From contig OY747715.1 of the NCBI GenBank assembly GCA_963556495.2, positions 17,995,739 to 18,059,738 on the forward strand: a stretch of DNA of 64,000 bases. Reading direction: 5' to 3'. Below are positions 1 through 10,517 of this stretch, piece after piece. Under the pieces are notes generated by a model that was not told the DNA's origin, did no database searches, and worked only from the letters and a program-made list of their open reading frames with translations. This stretch comes from Valencia hispanica. Taxonomy: Eukaryota; Chordata; Actinopteri; Cyprinodontiformes; Valenciidae. How positions within the stretch are numbered: the stretch's first letter is position 1; every line of letters begins with the position of its first letter. The position numbers and the translations under genes are program-made.

Positions 1-911
1 TGTACCAATTTAAAGTCATGCCATTCGGGCTCCAGGGTGCACCAGCCACATTTCAGCGTTTGATGGATCATGTACTGCGAGATGTTTCAGCATTTTCTGC
101 AGCATATCTGGATGATGTTGTGGTGTACAGTCGGTCCTGGGAGGAGCACGTGACTCGCCTACAAGAAGTGCTACACCACATCAAAGCAGCTGGGCTTACT
201 ATTAATCCTAAGAAGTGCAAAATAGCCCAAAGAGAAGTAGAGTACTTGGGCTTCGTCATTGGCTTTGGGAAGATAATGCCTCAAGTAGGGAAGTAGGATG
301 CAGTCCAATCCTTCCCAGTTCCAACTACAAAAAAGGTGAGAGGATTTATTGGTCTGGTGGGCTGGTACAGGAAATTTATACCTGCATTTGCAGAGCGATC
401 TGCTGTACTAACTGATCTAACAAAGGGTTCAGCCCCCAATAGAGTGCAATGGACAGAAGACTGTGACCAAGCATTCAGAGACCTCAAGAAAGCGGTATGA
501 ACTATTCCTGTTCTGCACAGCTCAGACTTCAGCAGGCCATTCATCGTGCAAACAGATGCTTCAGGAGTCAGCCTGGGAGCAGTCCTGCAAGAAGAGGTGG
601 ATGGTGAAAGACGGCCTGTGGTGTTTCTGAGTCGGAAGCTGCTGGACAGAGAGACGAGGTATTCTACAGTGGAAAAAGAATGTTTGGCCATGAAGTGGGC
701 TATTGAGGCCCTCAGGTATTATCTGCTGGGGCGTCACTTCATTCTGGAGACTGACCATCGGGCCCTCCAGTGGTTAGGACGTATGAGGGATGCCAATGCC
801 CGCATTGCTGGATGGTACCTGGCTTTGCAGCCATTTGACTTCACGGTTCAGTATAAGCCAGGGAAGTCCAATGTGGTTGCTGACCGTTTATCTAGAATAC
901 CAGAGAACTGA
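1..911 (+). pseudogene. Ty3/Gypsy pol remnant: end of reverse transcriptase plus RNase H
   Basis: The window opens inside a Ty3/Gypsy polyprotein. The RT block MPFGLQGAPATFQRLM is followed by the catalytic box YLDD (105-116) and the thumb/connection region. The RNase H domain follows with QTDASGVSLGAVL, the YSTVEKE block, ETDHRALQW and the terminal ADRLSRIPEN. One frame runs through from position 18 to 911 but holds two stops, TAG at 294-296 and TGA at 498-500, so the copy is dead. No integrase lies downstream: RNase H stops at 909-911 and an LTR-like sequence begins about 30 bp later. That order fits Gmr1-like fish Gypsy elements, in which integrase precedes RT, but a deletion would look the same. 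Confidence 0.85.
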
Positions 912-942
912 GGTACTGTGCTCTTGGAGAATGGGGAGGAAA

Positions 943-1779
943 TGTAATGAAGGGATCTTCATTACAGGGCATTTCTATTGTCTGTACAGCACTTTAAATA
1001 AATGCTTTGCACTTTAGAGAAAGGACTTCAGCACTTTATTTAGCACAGCACTTTAAGCATGGATTTGCACATTAAGAACATTTGCACATGAGAAGTTTTA
1101 ACTATTTATTGAATCTTATTTGAGTATTTTAGTAATCAGTATGTAGCCTTTTGTTCCAGGTCCTCCACAGCTGCTCCTCATTTAGAATTGTGGTGGTTGC
1201 CTGTGAGGACAGAAGATTGATAATGGGAAAAGGTCTACGCATGAGTTCAACTAAGCAAATGCAGTGTAAAATCAAATTTATGAAGTGAGTGCAAAGAGGT
1301 TGCTGAAATGTTTTCTCACCTGCTTTTTCTTTGTCCTCTCCAGGGTGTTTGGGCAAATGTTTCCCTGGAGGTCCAGACACTCTTTAGAGGTTCCGGGGGA
1401 GGCCATAGGAGAAGAGAGGGTGGGGTGTTTTTGTATGTAGGGTTTTCTGTTTGGTGTTACATGATTAAGTGGTATGTTAAAATTTAAAATCTTTATAAAA
1501 AAAATAATTAGTAAAATGTATCTTGTATTCAAAATGGTTTAGAAGCAGTTTTGTATTGTAAATGGAAGAAGTATTTTGTGAAATCTCCCTGTGGGTGGAA
1601 AATGGGTTAGTCCAGTTAACAGCTGAAACTATTTAAGGCTGCAGAATTTAATTGGGGGAAGTTCTTTTTTTCATGTGCATGGACAACATGCTAGAATAAA
1701 CTGTTGGTGTCTCCACCACATGCTGGCTCCATCGTCTTCTTCACTGTAAATCCAGCCGCAAAAAGGCTGCCTGATGACA
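943..1779 (+). repeat. Putative 3' LTR of the first Ty3/Gypsy element
   Basis: A purine-rich tract (ggggaggaaa) just before 943 fits a polypurine tract. The block then begins TGTAATGAAG and ends CTGATGACA at 1779, giving the TG...CA ends of an LTR. A polyadenylation-like AATAAA lies near 1696 close to the downstream end, as in R regions. An L2 fragment starts immediately after. No matching 5' LTR is in the window, so the boundaries are inferred from the termini and context. Confidence 0.5.
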
Positions 1780-1780
1780 G

Positions 1781-2418
1781 TCGGGTTGATTATTGTAACA
1801 GCGTCTTTACAGGTCTGCCTAAAAAATCAATTAGGAAACTGCAGCTCATCCAGAACTCTGCTGCTTGAGTTCTCACTAAGACCAAAAAAGTGGACCACAT
1901 CAGTCCAGCTCTGAGGTCTTTACACTGGCTGGCTGGCTGTCAGAGGATAGACTTCAAAGTTATCCTGCTGGTCTATAAAGCTCAGAATGGTTTAGGACCA
2001 AAATACATCAGTGATCTCCTGACCCAGTATGAACCTACTCGACCCCTCAGGTCATCTGGATCCGGTCTTTTATCAGTTCCCAGAGTCGGAACCAGACATG
2101 GAGAAGCTGCGTTCAGCTTCTATGCTCCACATGTCTGGAACAAACTCCCAGAAAGCCTCAGATCAGCTGAAACACTCAGTTTATTTAAATCCAGGTTAAA
2201 GACCCACCTGTTCTCAGCTGCTTTTGATTAGATTTTTATTCTAAGTTTTAAATCTGCACGGCTTCTTTTAAGATTATTATTTTTTTTAAATCATGGTTTT
2301 TATTCCTGTACTTTTGCTTGTTCTGCACCCTGCTGTAATGCTTTTGATGTTTTATGTAAAGCACTTTGAATTGTCTTGTAACATGAATTGTGCTATATAA
2401 ATAAATTTGCCTTGCCAT
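1781..2418 (+). mobile_element. 5'-truncated L2-type LINE, 3' end with RT C-terminus
   Basis: The reading frame 1890-2231 encodes the familiar C-terminal tail of L2/CR1-group reverse transcriptase: HISPALRSLHWL, YKAQNGLGPKYISDLL, a WNKLPESLRSA block and FKSRLKTHLF. Upstream of an in-frame stop near 1867 the same frame reads VDYCNS and then QNSA. The 3' UTR ends with a short tail containing TGCTATATAAATAAA, typical of fish L2 elements. It is truncated at its 5' end, as expected for target-primed insertion, and sits between the Gypsy LTR and the gag remains of a second Gypsy element. It belongs to a different subfamily from the minus-strand L2 copies at 7.7, 18.8 and 43.2 kb, judging by its divergent C-terminus. 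Confidence 0.8.
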
Positions 2419-2420
2419 TA

Positions 2421-3244
2421 AAGCTCTGGAGGCGCACTTTAACCCTAATAGGAATGCGATCGCTTTCAGAAAACGCGCTGAAGCACAGACTGAAACTATT
2501 TTGCAGTATGTGGCCGTTTTAAGAGATTTAGCTGCAACATGTGGTTTTGAAGATGAGCAGGACGAGATGATCCGGGACCAACTCATTGAACATGTACGTA
2601 GTCAGCACATATGTGAACGACTGCTGCTGGAAGTTGACTTAACACTGGATAAAGTGGTTACTGTGGCAACTCAAATAGATGCAGCCACAGAGCAGGCCAA
2701 GTCGTTTTTTACTCCCACCCTGACGGCTCCGGTTGCGGCTGTCCACACGAAAACACCGGCTGATCGGAGACAGTTCCAGAAGGTACACCAAAAGACTACA
2801 CCGCTTCCTACTGTGAGGGATTCTTCTGCTGCTCCAAACTCCTTCACGTTTGTTACCGCTGTGGTGCTGCAAAACATGTTGCAAACAGTCCAAAATGCCC
2901 AGCTGCACCGGCAAGATGTAAAAACTGCCAGAAGGTGGGTCTTTTTGCCCACGTATGTCGCTCTACACAGACTCGCTCTGTTACCTGAGGTGCAGATTCT
3001 CTATTTAAACAAGTCTGACTCATCTGAGAGGATCTGTTGCACAGCTAACATAAAAACTACATCTGCTATGGTGCCCATGCAGTTAACTGTGGACTCTGGT
3101 TCATCTGTTTCTATCATATCCAGAAAGGAGTATGAGGCATCTTTCAGCAATGATGTCCTGCAGGCTCCAGATGTTACTCTGGTTACATACTCTCGCCCCC
3201 CCCATACCTCTACTAGGTTGTCTGCATACCATTGTGTCACATGA
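2421..3244 (+). pseudogene. Second Ty3/Gypsy element: gag and aspartic protease remnant
   Basis: The gag capsid-like part (EHVRSQHICERLLL and neighbouring residues) runs in one frame to about 2815. Two zinc knuckles then appear in another frame starting at 2851: CYRCGAAKH...C and CKNCQKVGLFAHVC. The second knuckle has Leu where the zinc-binding His of CX2CX4HX4C should be. The first frame returns with the retropepsin active site VDSGSSVSII (D-S-G codons 3092-3100). At least two frameshifts therefore separate the parts. Gag packages RNA and the protease processes the polyprotein; this copy cannot make either intact. The L2 tail abuts the gag start. Confidence 0.8.
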
Positions 3245-3284
3245 TAATGCATATTTAAGAATTCATTATATGAGCTATAGCAAC

Positions 3285-3340
3285 ACCTAATTTCCCTCTG
3301 GGATCAATGAAGTATTTTTGAATTGAATTTGAATATTTCT
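3285..3340 (+). repeat. Possible LINE 3' tail inside the Gypsy element
   Basis: The stretch reads like a fish LINE tail (ttccctctgggatcaatg followed by aagtatttttgaattgaatt) and interrupts the Gypsy protease/RT junction. It is short and was identified by resemblance only. Confidence 0.35.
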
Positions 3341-3354
3341 CTACTAAGCTGTTT

Positions 3355-4329
3355 GTTGTAGAGTCTGGTACCACTTTACTGGGCATGGATCTCATCAAAG
3401 GACTCAACCTACGGTTTACCGGGACTGCATTTGAAGGAACCTGCGTCTCTCATCTCAACCACAGATGTCATCTTTGGGATGTGCAAGCATGTTTGTACAC
3501 AAAGTTAAAGTTGCAGAAAATGTTGCTCCAGTTAGACAGAAACTACGTCTGCCACTTTCAGTACGTGATGCTGTAAGCAAAGAACTTGACAGACTTCTCC
3601 AAGCTGGGTTTCCCCCATTGTTGTAATACAGAAGATATCAGGTGGTATCAGGATTTATGTGGACTTGCAGGAACCAAACAAAGCTGTTGTCATAGACAGC
3701 TATCCGCTGCCGCACATTGATGAAATGTTGTCTAATCTCAGAGATGCAACAATTTTCTCTAGATTTAGAGTCTGCTTATTTTCAGTTACCTTTGCATGAA
3801 GAAAGTTGAGACCTGACTGCTTTTATTACTCATGAAGATTTATTCAGGTTTTGCAGGGTTCCGTATGGGTTGGCTTCAGCGCCATCTGCTTTTCAAAACA
3901 TACTATCTACAGTTTTGGCTGGGTTACCAAATGTTTTTTCATTACTTAGATGACATCATTCTGTGGGGTAAGACTAAAAATGAGCATGATGCTGCTCTTG
4001 CTGAGGTTTTGCAGAGACTAAAAGAGGCGGGGCTACAGCTGAACCGGGATAAATGTCAGTTAAACAGGTCCAGTCTGCGTTTTCTAAGTCCCACGGTTAC
4101 ACCGCGAGGCATTCAGCCCACAGATTATCACCTTTCTGCTATCCCAAATGCTCCACCTCCTTCTGATGTGACCACACTTCGTTCGTTTCTGGGACTTTTG
4201 TCGTGGTACAATAAGTTTGTACCAAACTTTGCTACCATCGTCGAACCGTTACGTGCTGTCATCCGCCAGTGGTCAGAGGAAGCTCAAAAGAGTTTTGAGA
4301 CTGTAAAAAAAGCTCTGGTTAAGGGTTAG
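3355..4329 (+). pseudogene. Second Ty3/Gypsy element: reverse transcriptase remnant
   Basis: Fragments of a Gypsy RT lie in order but in different frames. A protease/RT linker with LLGMDLIKGLNL comes first, then the RT N-terminus (DAVSKELDRLLQAGF, a YVDLQEPNKAV block, SYPLPHIDEML). The fingers/palm follow, with the catalytic box YLDD at 3943-3954, and then the thumb (LRSFLGLLSWYNKFVPNF). At least three frameshifts or stops break it between 3570 and 3900. The final section (3832-4329) is continuous to a stop at 4327. Gene order and motifs are standard for a Ty3/Gypsy pol. Confidence 0.8.
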
Positions 4330-5172
4330 GGTTAGCAGTCCGGTGTTAGCCTTGTTTGACCCAACTTTGCATACTACAGTTTCTACTGATGCGTCTGATT
4401 ACGGATTAGGTGCTGTTCTCACCCAGATCCATGGCGACACTGAGCGCATGGTGGCGTTCACCTCTAGGACCTTATCTGCTGCGGAACTTAAATACTCCAC
4501 CATTGAAAAAGAAGCCCTGGGCTGCGTCTGGGCTGTCGAAAGGTGGCGAACTTACTTATGGGGTCGAAAGTTCACGCAGCGCACTGATCACCACGCATTA
4601 ACCACATTACTCACTTCAAAGGTAACTGATCGCACTCGCATGCATATGGCACGTTGGGTCAACGTTGGGCGCCTGTTGTGTTATAACTACGATGTCATGT
4701 ATAGGCCAGGTTCTGAAAACTTTGTTACTGATTGCCTGTCACGTTTACCTCTTTCTGCAGATCCGGAAACTCACATGGAACCAGAACCAGAATTTTTTGC
4801 GATGTTGTCTACATCTATGACTGCCATATTTCCTGCAGAATTAGCTTCAGCGTCTGCTTCCTGTCCAGAACTTTCTGCTCTGCGTTTACAACTCACGAAG
4901 GGTTTTCCATGCTCATCTGCTGCATTACCTGAAAACGTGCGTCCATACTTCCGGTTGAGAGAAGAGTTCTCTGTGCAGCATGACTATGTTTTTTGAGGCT
5001 CTCGACTCGTTGTTCCTCTCTGTCTGCGTCACAGACTGATCCTTTTGGCACATGAAGGCCATCAGGGAATTGTGAGAACCAAACAGAGACTCTGTGACTT
5101 GTATTGGTGGCCTGGTATGGATGACCAAGGGACACAGCATGTTAAAGGGTGTCAACTGTGTCAAAGTGCTGA
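4330..5172 (+). pseudogene. Second Ty3/Gypsy element: RNase H and integrase zinc-binding domain
   Basis: RNase H is recognised by STDASDYGLGAVLTQ, a YSTIEKEALG block, RTDHHALTTLL and a terminal DCLSRLPL. After an in-frame stop at 4994-4996 the frame continues into an integrase N-terminal HHCC zinc domain: HEGHQGIVRTKQRL, then YWWPGMD and CQLCQSADK, ending near 5172. The catalytic DDE core of integrase is absent; a run of G and unrelated sequence follow. This element has integrase after RNase H, the standard Ty3/Gypsy order, unlike the first element in this window. Confidence 0.8.
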
Positions 5173-5178
5173 CAAAAG

Positions 5179-5400
5179 TGCGGGGGGGGGGGGGGTCCTG
5201 AGCAGGCTCGGGAAAGGTGACTTCCTGAAGACTGCACCCCCACGCTGAGTCTTCATCCCAAGCCTCCATCCACGCATCTCCTCAGACTCTTCATCCCTTC
5301 AATTCCTTCCTTCAATAAACCTTGTAATTCAAATCTCTGTAAGCATGGTCCTTGCTAATGAAATCTCAGCTGTTCGCACAGCGGTGAAACACTGAGCAGC
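5179..5400 (+). repeat. G-run and possible LTR or 3' UTR fragment
   Basis: A run of 13 G marks an abrupt junction with the Gypsy integrase. The sequence beyond is CT-rich with AATAAA near 5314 followed by ccttgtaattc, resembling the R/U5 part of an LTR. There is no second copy in the window to confirm this. Confidence 0.3.
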
Positions 5401-7489
5401 TTCATGAATTTCAGCTATAGGGAGATTTTTCAGCAGTAGAGCAAACAAAACAAACGTGAAAAAGTCAGAAAGAAACCAAGATTTTTCTAAGAGTTTGAAT
5501 TATGTGGGTCAAACCTGATGTGTTTAACTCTAAAGTGGGTTTAGTTCAGTGTCATATTCAAAATGATTAAAGGTAATCATGCTTGAATAATAAGGTTTAT
5601 ATAAGCCTAAAAATACTTAATTAAGACTGCTGAGCAGGGGTGTGTCTTGGAAGTTTTTAAAGAGGGCTAAATGGGGGGCAGTGATGATCTTGGGGTGACA
5701 TGCCAAAATAAAAGCTTGGCTGTAATACAAAGGGGGCGAGGGCTAGACTGAGTGACAGACATCAAACACACAACAGGGGGTATTAAGATTGGTGTAAATA
5801 AAAACCCATCCATCCATCCTTTTTCTGTACCCGTCCATCCTACGGTTTTTAGGCTAACATGTTAAAATACACAAATTAAAAAATAAAAAAATAAATTAAA
5901 TAAAACGAGATAAATACAAGACCAAGTAGTAAAACACTGATGAATAAAAGCAAGTAAAACATGAAAAGCAAATAGACTGGCAGTAAATAGTAATCAATTA
6001 ATTAAAAGCTAAAAAGGTGAGTCTTGAGCCTACTATTAAAAACATGAATGTTCTCTTGACTGATGATTGTCTAGAAGGAAAAAGATCAGAGTATACCACT
6101 AGAATAAATTAGACTATACAACTAATTAAATCAACAGTTTTACTTTTGTTTTGAGTGCAAAGACCGATGTCTTGACTGGGACTGAGCTGCCATGGCGGAG
6201 GTCTGCGCTCTGATTAATTTAATCATCCTGTCATACTGAAAATCAATACTGATTTTAGAGACATATTGTTTACATTGTCACATTTAAGTTTGAAAATTAA
6301 TAGGTTTTGAAGTACATGTTGGTGTATTTGGCTTTAAACAACATGCCATAATGCTCAAGAAAGTCTTAATAAAGTCTTTTTTGCTGTGTAGGTTCCCCAA
6401 GATTGCTCTACGAGGGTGTGGGACAGTCCCCAATGTTCCCAGGTCCAGGAAATCCCCCTAGTTTCAATAATGTAGTATTAAATCATCTCCCATCTCAGGA
6501 CAATTTTCATATTCAGCAGGTCTACAACATATTCTTCATTATATTAATTCTAATACCTTTTACTCAATGAGAAGTGCTACCTGCCCACTCTGAACTTTTG
6601 GGATGTTGCTTGGTGCTGGATCTTGCTTCTGACGAGGGGCTACAAGACAGTTTCCCAGTTATGTGGCGTTGCATCATACTATTAGTTAAATCATATAACG
6701 CTATGATATGCCACACAATTTATTTAAATGATAATTAATTAAGGTGGTTTGCGGGCAAAGTTCAACATCTTGCCTTACCTGTTTCTACATTCTCATTTGA
6801 TGTTTGAAACTGCGAGCTTGTTTTAGCAAAGATTTTGTCGATCTTTGCATATAGCTATAGTTTCCAGAGCCTTCCTCTTTAGTTTTCTCCACGCCACCCT
6901 TGCTCTACTACTACTTTTCCATCTTGTAAATACAACTGATGGAATCCACTAACATGGTCAGGTTGGGGTGCGCGTATGCAGACAGAGAGAGAGAGAGAGA
7001 GAAAACGAGAGCTACGAGTGGACAAGCGACGGCGGGCGCAGCGGATTAATCCAGTGTATGGCATACTGTCTGTGTAAACAGAAAAAGAGCGAGACAACAC
7101 TGGCCCTTGCGGCCCAAACATAAGACCGGCCCTCTGGGAATTGTCCCAGTCCTCCTGATTAGCCACTCCAGGCCTGGGGACAACCAACCCCAATATGGGG
7201 TAGGTTCTCACAGTGGGTCAGTGTCTTTGACAGGTAAAAACGTAATAACATTTTATCGAAATAAATTGTAAAAACAAAAGGTGAGTTAAATTCAACCCAA
7301 GGTCATAGGCTTTAATCTACAATTTTAGTCTACAAATATACCTTGAAATATGTTTGGATGATGAGCAATATATACTAGAGCAAAAAGTGAGACAACTAAC
7401 CCCGGTCTCCCCTACTCTATCTTTTTATGGCTGGGAAGCAGGTATAGGGAGGGATCTGTCTTTTATGGCATACAGACAGAGAATCATCT
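5401..7489. other. AT-rich intergenic stretch, no gene recognised
   Basis: No convincing coding region is seen. A ccatccatccatc-type motif near 5805-5835 resembles the reverse of a LINE tail. The stretch 5990-6060, read on the minus strand, weakly resembles an old L2 RT C-terminus. A short GA microsatellite lies at 6985-7002. A terminus-like sequence (caactaaccccggtctcccc) at about 7396-7415 resembles the end of a fish DNA transposon. Each of these is suggestive only. Confidence 0.4.
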
Positions 7490-7494
7490 GTATT

Positions 7495-7667
7495 TACACT
7501 CACTGACCACTTCATAAGATACACCTTGTTAGTATAGGTTTAGACCCTGTTTTGGCTCCAGAACTGCTTTAATTTCTTGTTGCATATATTTAGCAAACAT
7601 TCCTCCAATATTTTTGTCCTTGACATGATAGCATCATGCAGTTCCTGCGTGGTGTTGTTGACTTCAC
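7495..7667 (+). repeat. Fragment of a DNA-transposon family
   Basis: The stretch starts with tacactcactgaccacttc then ataagatacacc, close to the terminus of a repeat common in fish genomes. It continues into the typical following sequence (tagaccctgttttggctcc). No opposite end is present before the L2 fragment begins at 7668. Confidence 0.45.
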
Positions 7668-8733
7668 TGTAATCCCTCATACTAAGCAAGCATGTAGTGG
7701 ATAGGAAAAACTCCCCCTACGAACTTGCCATCTGACACTACCGACTGGGGGTTTGAGAAGACAGAGCAGAGACACAAAAAGAACAAAATAATTGATGTGA
7801 GAGTACTTTCTATGTTAAAGAAAGTAAAAAGTTGATAATAGGACACAGAGAACATTCAGTTACTGGGGGCATCATCCCCCAACAAGGCATCACAGCCGAA
7901 CAAAGCGCCAGACCAGCGGTACCAGAGTAACTAAACTCCTTTTTTACTATAAACTGTATAAATGGGTCTTTACCAATGCAATCTTTCAGTTTCTGGGGAT
8001 TTTTTTACATTTTCAAGCAAACTTGTTTAATTCTACACTTTTTGGTCTAAAAACATCTTAGTGTTGCCCTCTTGGGGTTGAACTGTGGTTACTACATTTG
8101 AATTTTGTGATTGGTGGAGAGCAGTACATCTTTTTAACTCTTTACATCACAGGCATGGTCTCACAGACATGCCCCGTGGGTTTCTCTCATACACACTCGC
8201 CCTGTGGCGAGTTTGGAGTTGGATTCGTTTTTCAGGATACCATTATTATTACATTAGCACTTAGTTAGCATAGCTAACATACTGTTTTGAACGTTAGCCT
8301 ATGTTAGCATTACCACTCAGTGACTGGACTACTTCTGTCTCCCTTTGCCTCAGCAGCACCGGCAGCGCCGACTCAGAACCCTGAGCCAGCGGCTCGAATT
8401 GATACGGCTCGGTTGAAATAGCAGCAGGTAATGCAATTGGAGAGTAATAGAAGAGAAAAGTAACAGATTGAAGAAAAGTGGTCAGCGTGTCCTCCAAAAG
8501 TCTAAGCCTGTGACCTAAGGATGACCTAAACCATTCTAACTTTAAGCTTTATCAAAAAAGAAGGTTTTAAGCCTAGTCTTAAAAGTAGACAAGGTGTCTG
8601 CCTCAAGGCCTAAAACTGGGAGCTGGTTCCGCAGGAGAGGAGCCTGATAACTAAAGGATCTGCCTCCCATGATATTTTTAGAAATCCGAGGAACCACCAG
8701 TAAACCTGGAGTCTGAGAGCAAAATGCTCTGTT
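7668..8733 (-). mobile_element. L2-type LINE copy A, 3' part (minus strand), interrupted
   Basis: The 3' UTR and RT C-terminus match the minus-strand L2 copies at 18.8 and 43.2 kb nearly line for line. The frame at 8542-8733 (minus) contains SQTPGLLVVPRISK, MGGRSFSYQAPLL and FKTRLKTFFFDKA. A truncated DNA transposon occupies 7924-8415. At 8733 an L1/Tx1 element begins; the L2 resumes at 14654. The extreme 3' end of the L2 is missing. Confidence 0.85.
7924..8415 (-). mobile_element. Truncated copy of the TTAA-type DNA transposon (relative of 28392-29191)
   Basis: The stretch is the reverse complement of the right two-thirds of the 800-bp element at 28392-29191. It starts with the terminal repeat AGAGTAACTAAACTCC (7924-7939) and carries the shared block with tttgaacgttagcctatgtt. 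It ends inside the short coding exon (EPYQFEPLAQGSESALP on the minus strand). L2 sequence lies on both sides, so it inserted into the L2 or replaced part of it. No TTAA is seen at the preserved end, so a later rearrangement is likely. Confidence 0.7.
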
Positions 8734-8748
8734 AGAAAGATATGGAAC
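8734..8748 (+). repeat. Target-site duplication, left copy (15 bp)
   Basis: AGAAAGATATGGAAC is repeated exactly at 14639-14653. Joining the flanks restores continuous L2 sequence, which shows that this is the insertion duplication of the L1/Tx1 element. The first A may belong to the poly(A) tail, so the true length is 14-15 bp. Confidence 0.95.
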
Positions 8749-8918
8749 GGGGGCGCTAGTGAGCAGGCGATGGAGTAGGCAGCGAAAAGACAAGCTCTGC
8801 TAAATATCATGTTAAAGTACCTTTTTTAGGCACCTTATACTACTAAAAAGCTACAAAATACAGCCTGTAATAGTCTTTATTCAAAAACATCCCACTCTGG
8901 GGGAGACAAAACGGATTA

Positions 8919-9839
8919 ATGGCAAATAACCTTCGAAAATACAAGTTCACCGGAGGCGCTCCGACAACGGGCTCAAAAGCATCGAGCTCGGATAGCTCAC
9001 CACCCAAAAACACCACGCCGCAACCTGCAGACCAAATGGATACAGCGGACCTGAAAGCTGAAATCCTCTCATCTTTGAAAGTGGATATTGCTGCAATGCT
9101 ACGGTCGGAATTGAAGGCTGCGCTTACTGGAGACTTTGAAGTCATCAAGGCCGAGTTGCAGGCAGTGAGAACCGAGCTAGCTAGTAACACTGCTACGATG
9201 CACTCCGAGGTGGAAACGATTAAAACGACAATGGCGGGTGTGGAGCGTACGCTTTCATCTCACTCAGATGATGTGTCATTGCTGCAAACCAAAGTGGGGA
9301 AACTTGAGTCAGAAGTTAACAACCTCCGAGAGAAATGCCTCGACATGGAAGGACGGATGAGGCGCTCTAACATCCGTATACTTAATGTCCCTGAGACCGC
9401 AGGCTCCAGCACACCGGCGGCAGTTTCCAAACTTCTGAAAGAAGCTTTAGGACTGGATAAAGAAATCCTGGTTGATCGATCTCATCGGGGGCTACAGGCG
9501 AGAGGCCGAGATGGAAAACCCCGCGTCATCGTCACGAAGGTCCATTACCACCAGGATTGTGTCGACATACTTCGCCGCGCCAGAGAATCCGGACCGCTCC
9601 GCTGGAAAGGGACAGAGATCCTCATATTCCCGGATTACCCTCCGAGCGTTGTGCAGGCCAGATCTGCTTACAATGAGGTGAGACGACTCCTCCGTGGCCG
9701 CAGTGGTGTCAGATACGGGCTGCTTTACCCAGCACGGCTCCGGATCACGCATAACGGGACTGAAAAATGGTTTCAAAACCCGGATGATGCCATGGCATAT
9801 GTGAAAACCAAGATTTTACCGGACACATCAAACGACTGA
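8919..9839 (+). CDS. L1/Tx1 LINE ORF1 protein (RNA-binding, coiled coil)
   Basis: The intact 306-residue ORF has the layout of L1 ORF1p. Residues 1-40 are a Ser/Thr/Pro-rich disordered N-terminus. Residues about 43-148 are a coiled coil with heptads of Leu, Ile and Val that should trimerise. An RRM-like domain begins at NIRILNVPE (about 151) and contains VDRSHRGL and the RVIVTKVHYHQD strand. A C-terminal domain follows from about 245 to 306. Such proteins coat the LINE RNA and form the ribonucleoprotein with ORF2p. The ATG follows the 5' UTR by about 170 nt. The gene overlaps nothing; the next ORF starts 678 nt later, a long spacer for this group. Confidence 0.9.
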   Translation: MANNLRKYKFTGGAPTTGSKASSSDSSPPKNTTPQPADQMDTADLKAEILSSLKVDIAAMLRSELKAALTGDFEVIKAELQAVRTELASNTATMHSEVETIKTTMAGVERTLSSHSDDVSLLQTKVGKLESEVNNLREKCLDMEGRMRRSNIRILNVPETAGSSTPAAVSKLLKEALGLDKEILVDRSHRGLQARGRDGKPRVIVTKVHYHQDCVDILRRARESGPLRWKGTEILIFPDYPPSVVQARSAYNEVRRLLRGRSGVRYGLLYPARLRITHNGTEKWFQNPDDAMAYVKTKILPDTSND

Positions 9840-10517
9840 CTTAAACTGAAGTGAGTAAGATCTGAGATACTGCATTTGAGTGAGGTCAGTAGGCTGCTGT
9901 CCACTCGGTCCATTTAAAAGATTACTCGGATCAACAGAGCATAAAACTAACCTAAATGTGCTGCTTTACAGTAACTGTTTCCTGACATTTACTGGCATGA
10001 CATATTATGTCATAGTAGTTTGTTACTGTTCTCTTTTTGTTTACCTTAACGGTGGGAAACCCTGAAATATGGTCTTGTTAATATAGGCCTATGTCAAAAT
10101 AATTTGGACTTTGAGTGGAATAACACTGTTAATGTTCACCTTTTATCGCTTTTCAATAATCAAGCACGGAATGCATCTTCTGTGTTTTATTTAATACATT
10201 TTTTTTTGCCTTTTTTGTTTATATTAATATAACAAAGGTGCCTTTTATATAAAAGTGTGATTATCATATAGCAGAGTTCTGTCTGTTAGAGCTTGTGTGC
10301 CCTTCCATAAGCACTTAAATGTGTAGTTACTTGTGCAAGGGGATGGGGAGTCACCATGTTCTGATAGGTGAGGGTTGGGGTTTTACTGTACCACACTTTG
10401 AAAATTGCTTAATTCATTTTAATCTACTTTTATTACCTGTTTTTCTTTCTGAGAGTCCTAACTTCATATTTAAACTAAATATAAATGATACACCAGTAAT
10501 ATTTCCCCAAGTTAAAT
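9840..10517 (+). other. Inter-ORF spacer of the L1/Tx1 element
   Basis: The 678 nt between ORF1 and ORF2 are AT-rich, with several stops in every frame. No third ORF or promoter is recognised. A spacer this long would make simple stop-restart translation of ORF2 less likely and may contain an internal ribosome entry or promoter function; that is inference only. Confidence 0.5.

Noticed and set aside
9492..9776. 94-residue minus-strand ORF
   Set aside because: Antisense to the LINE ORF1 RRM-like domain.
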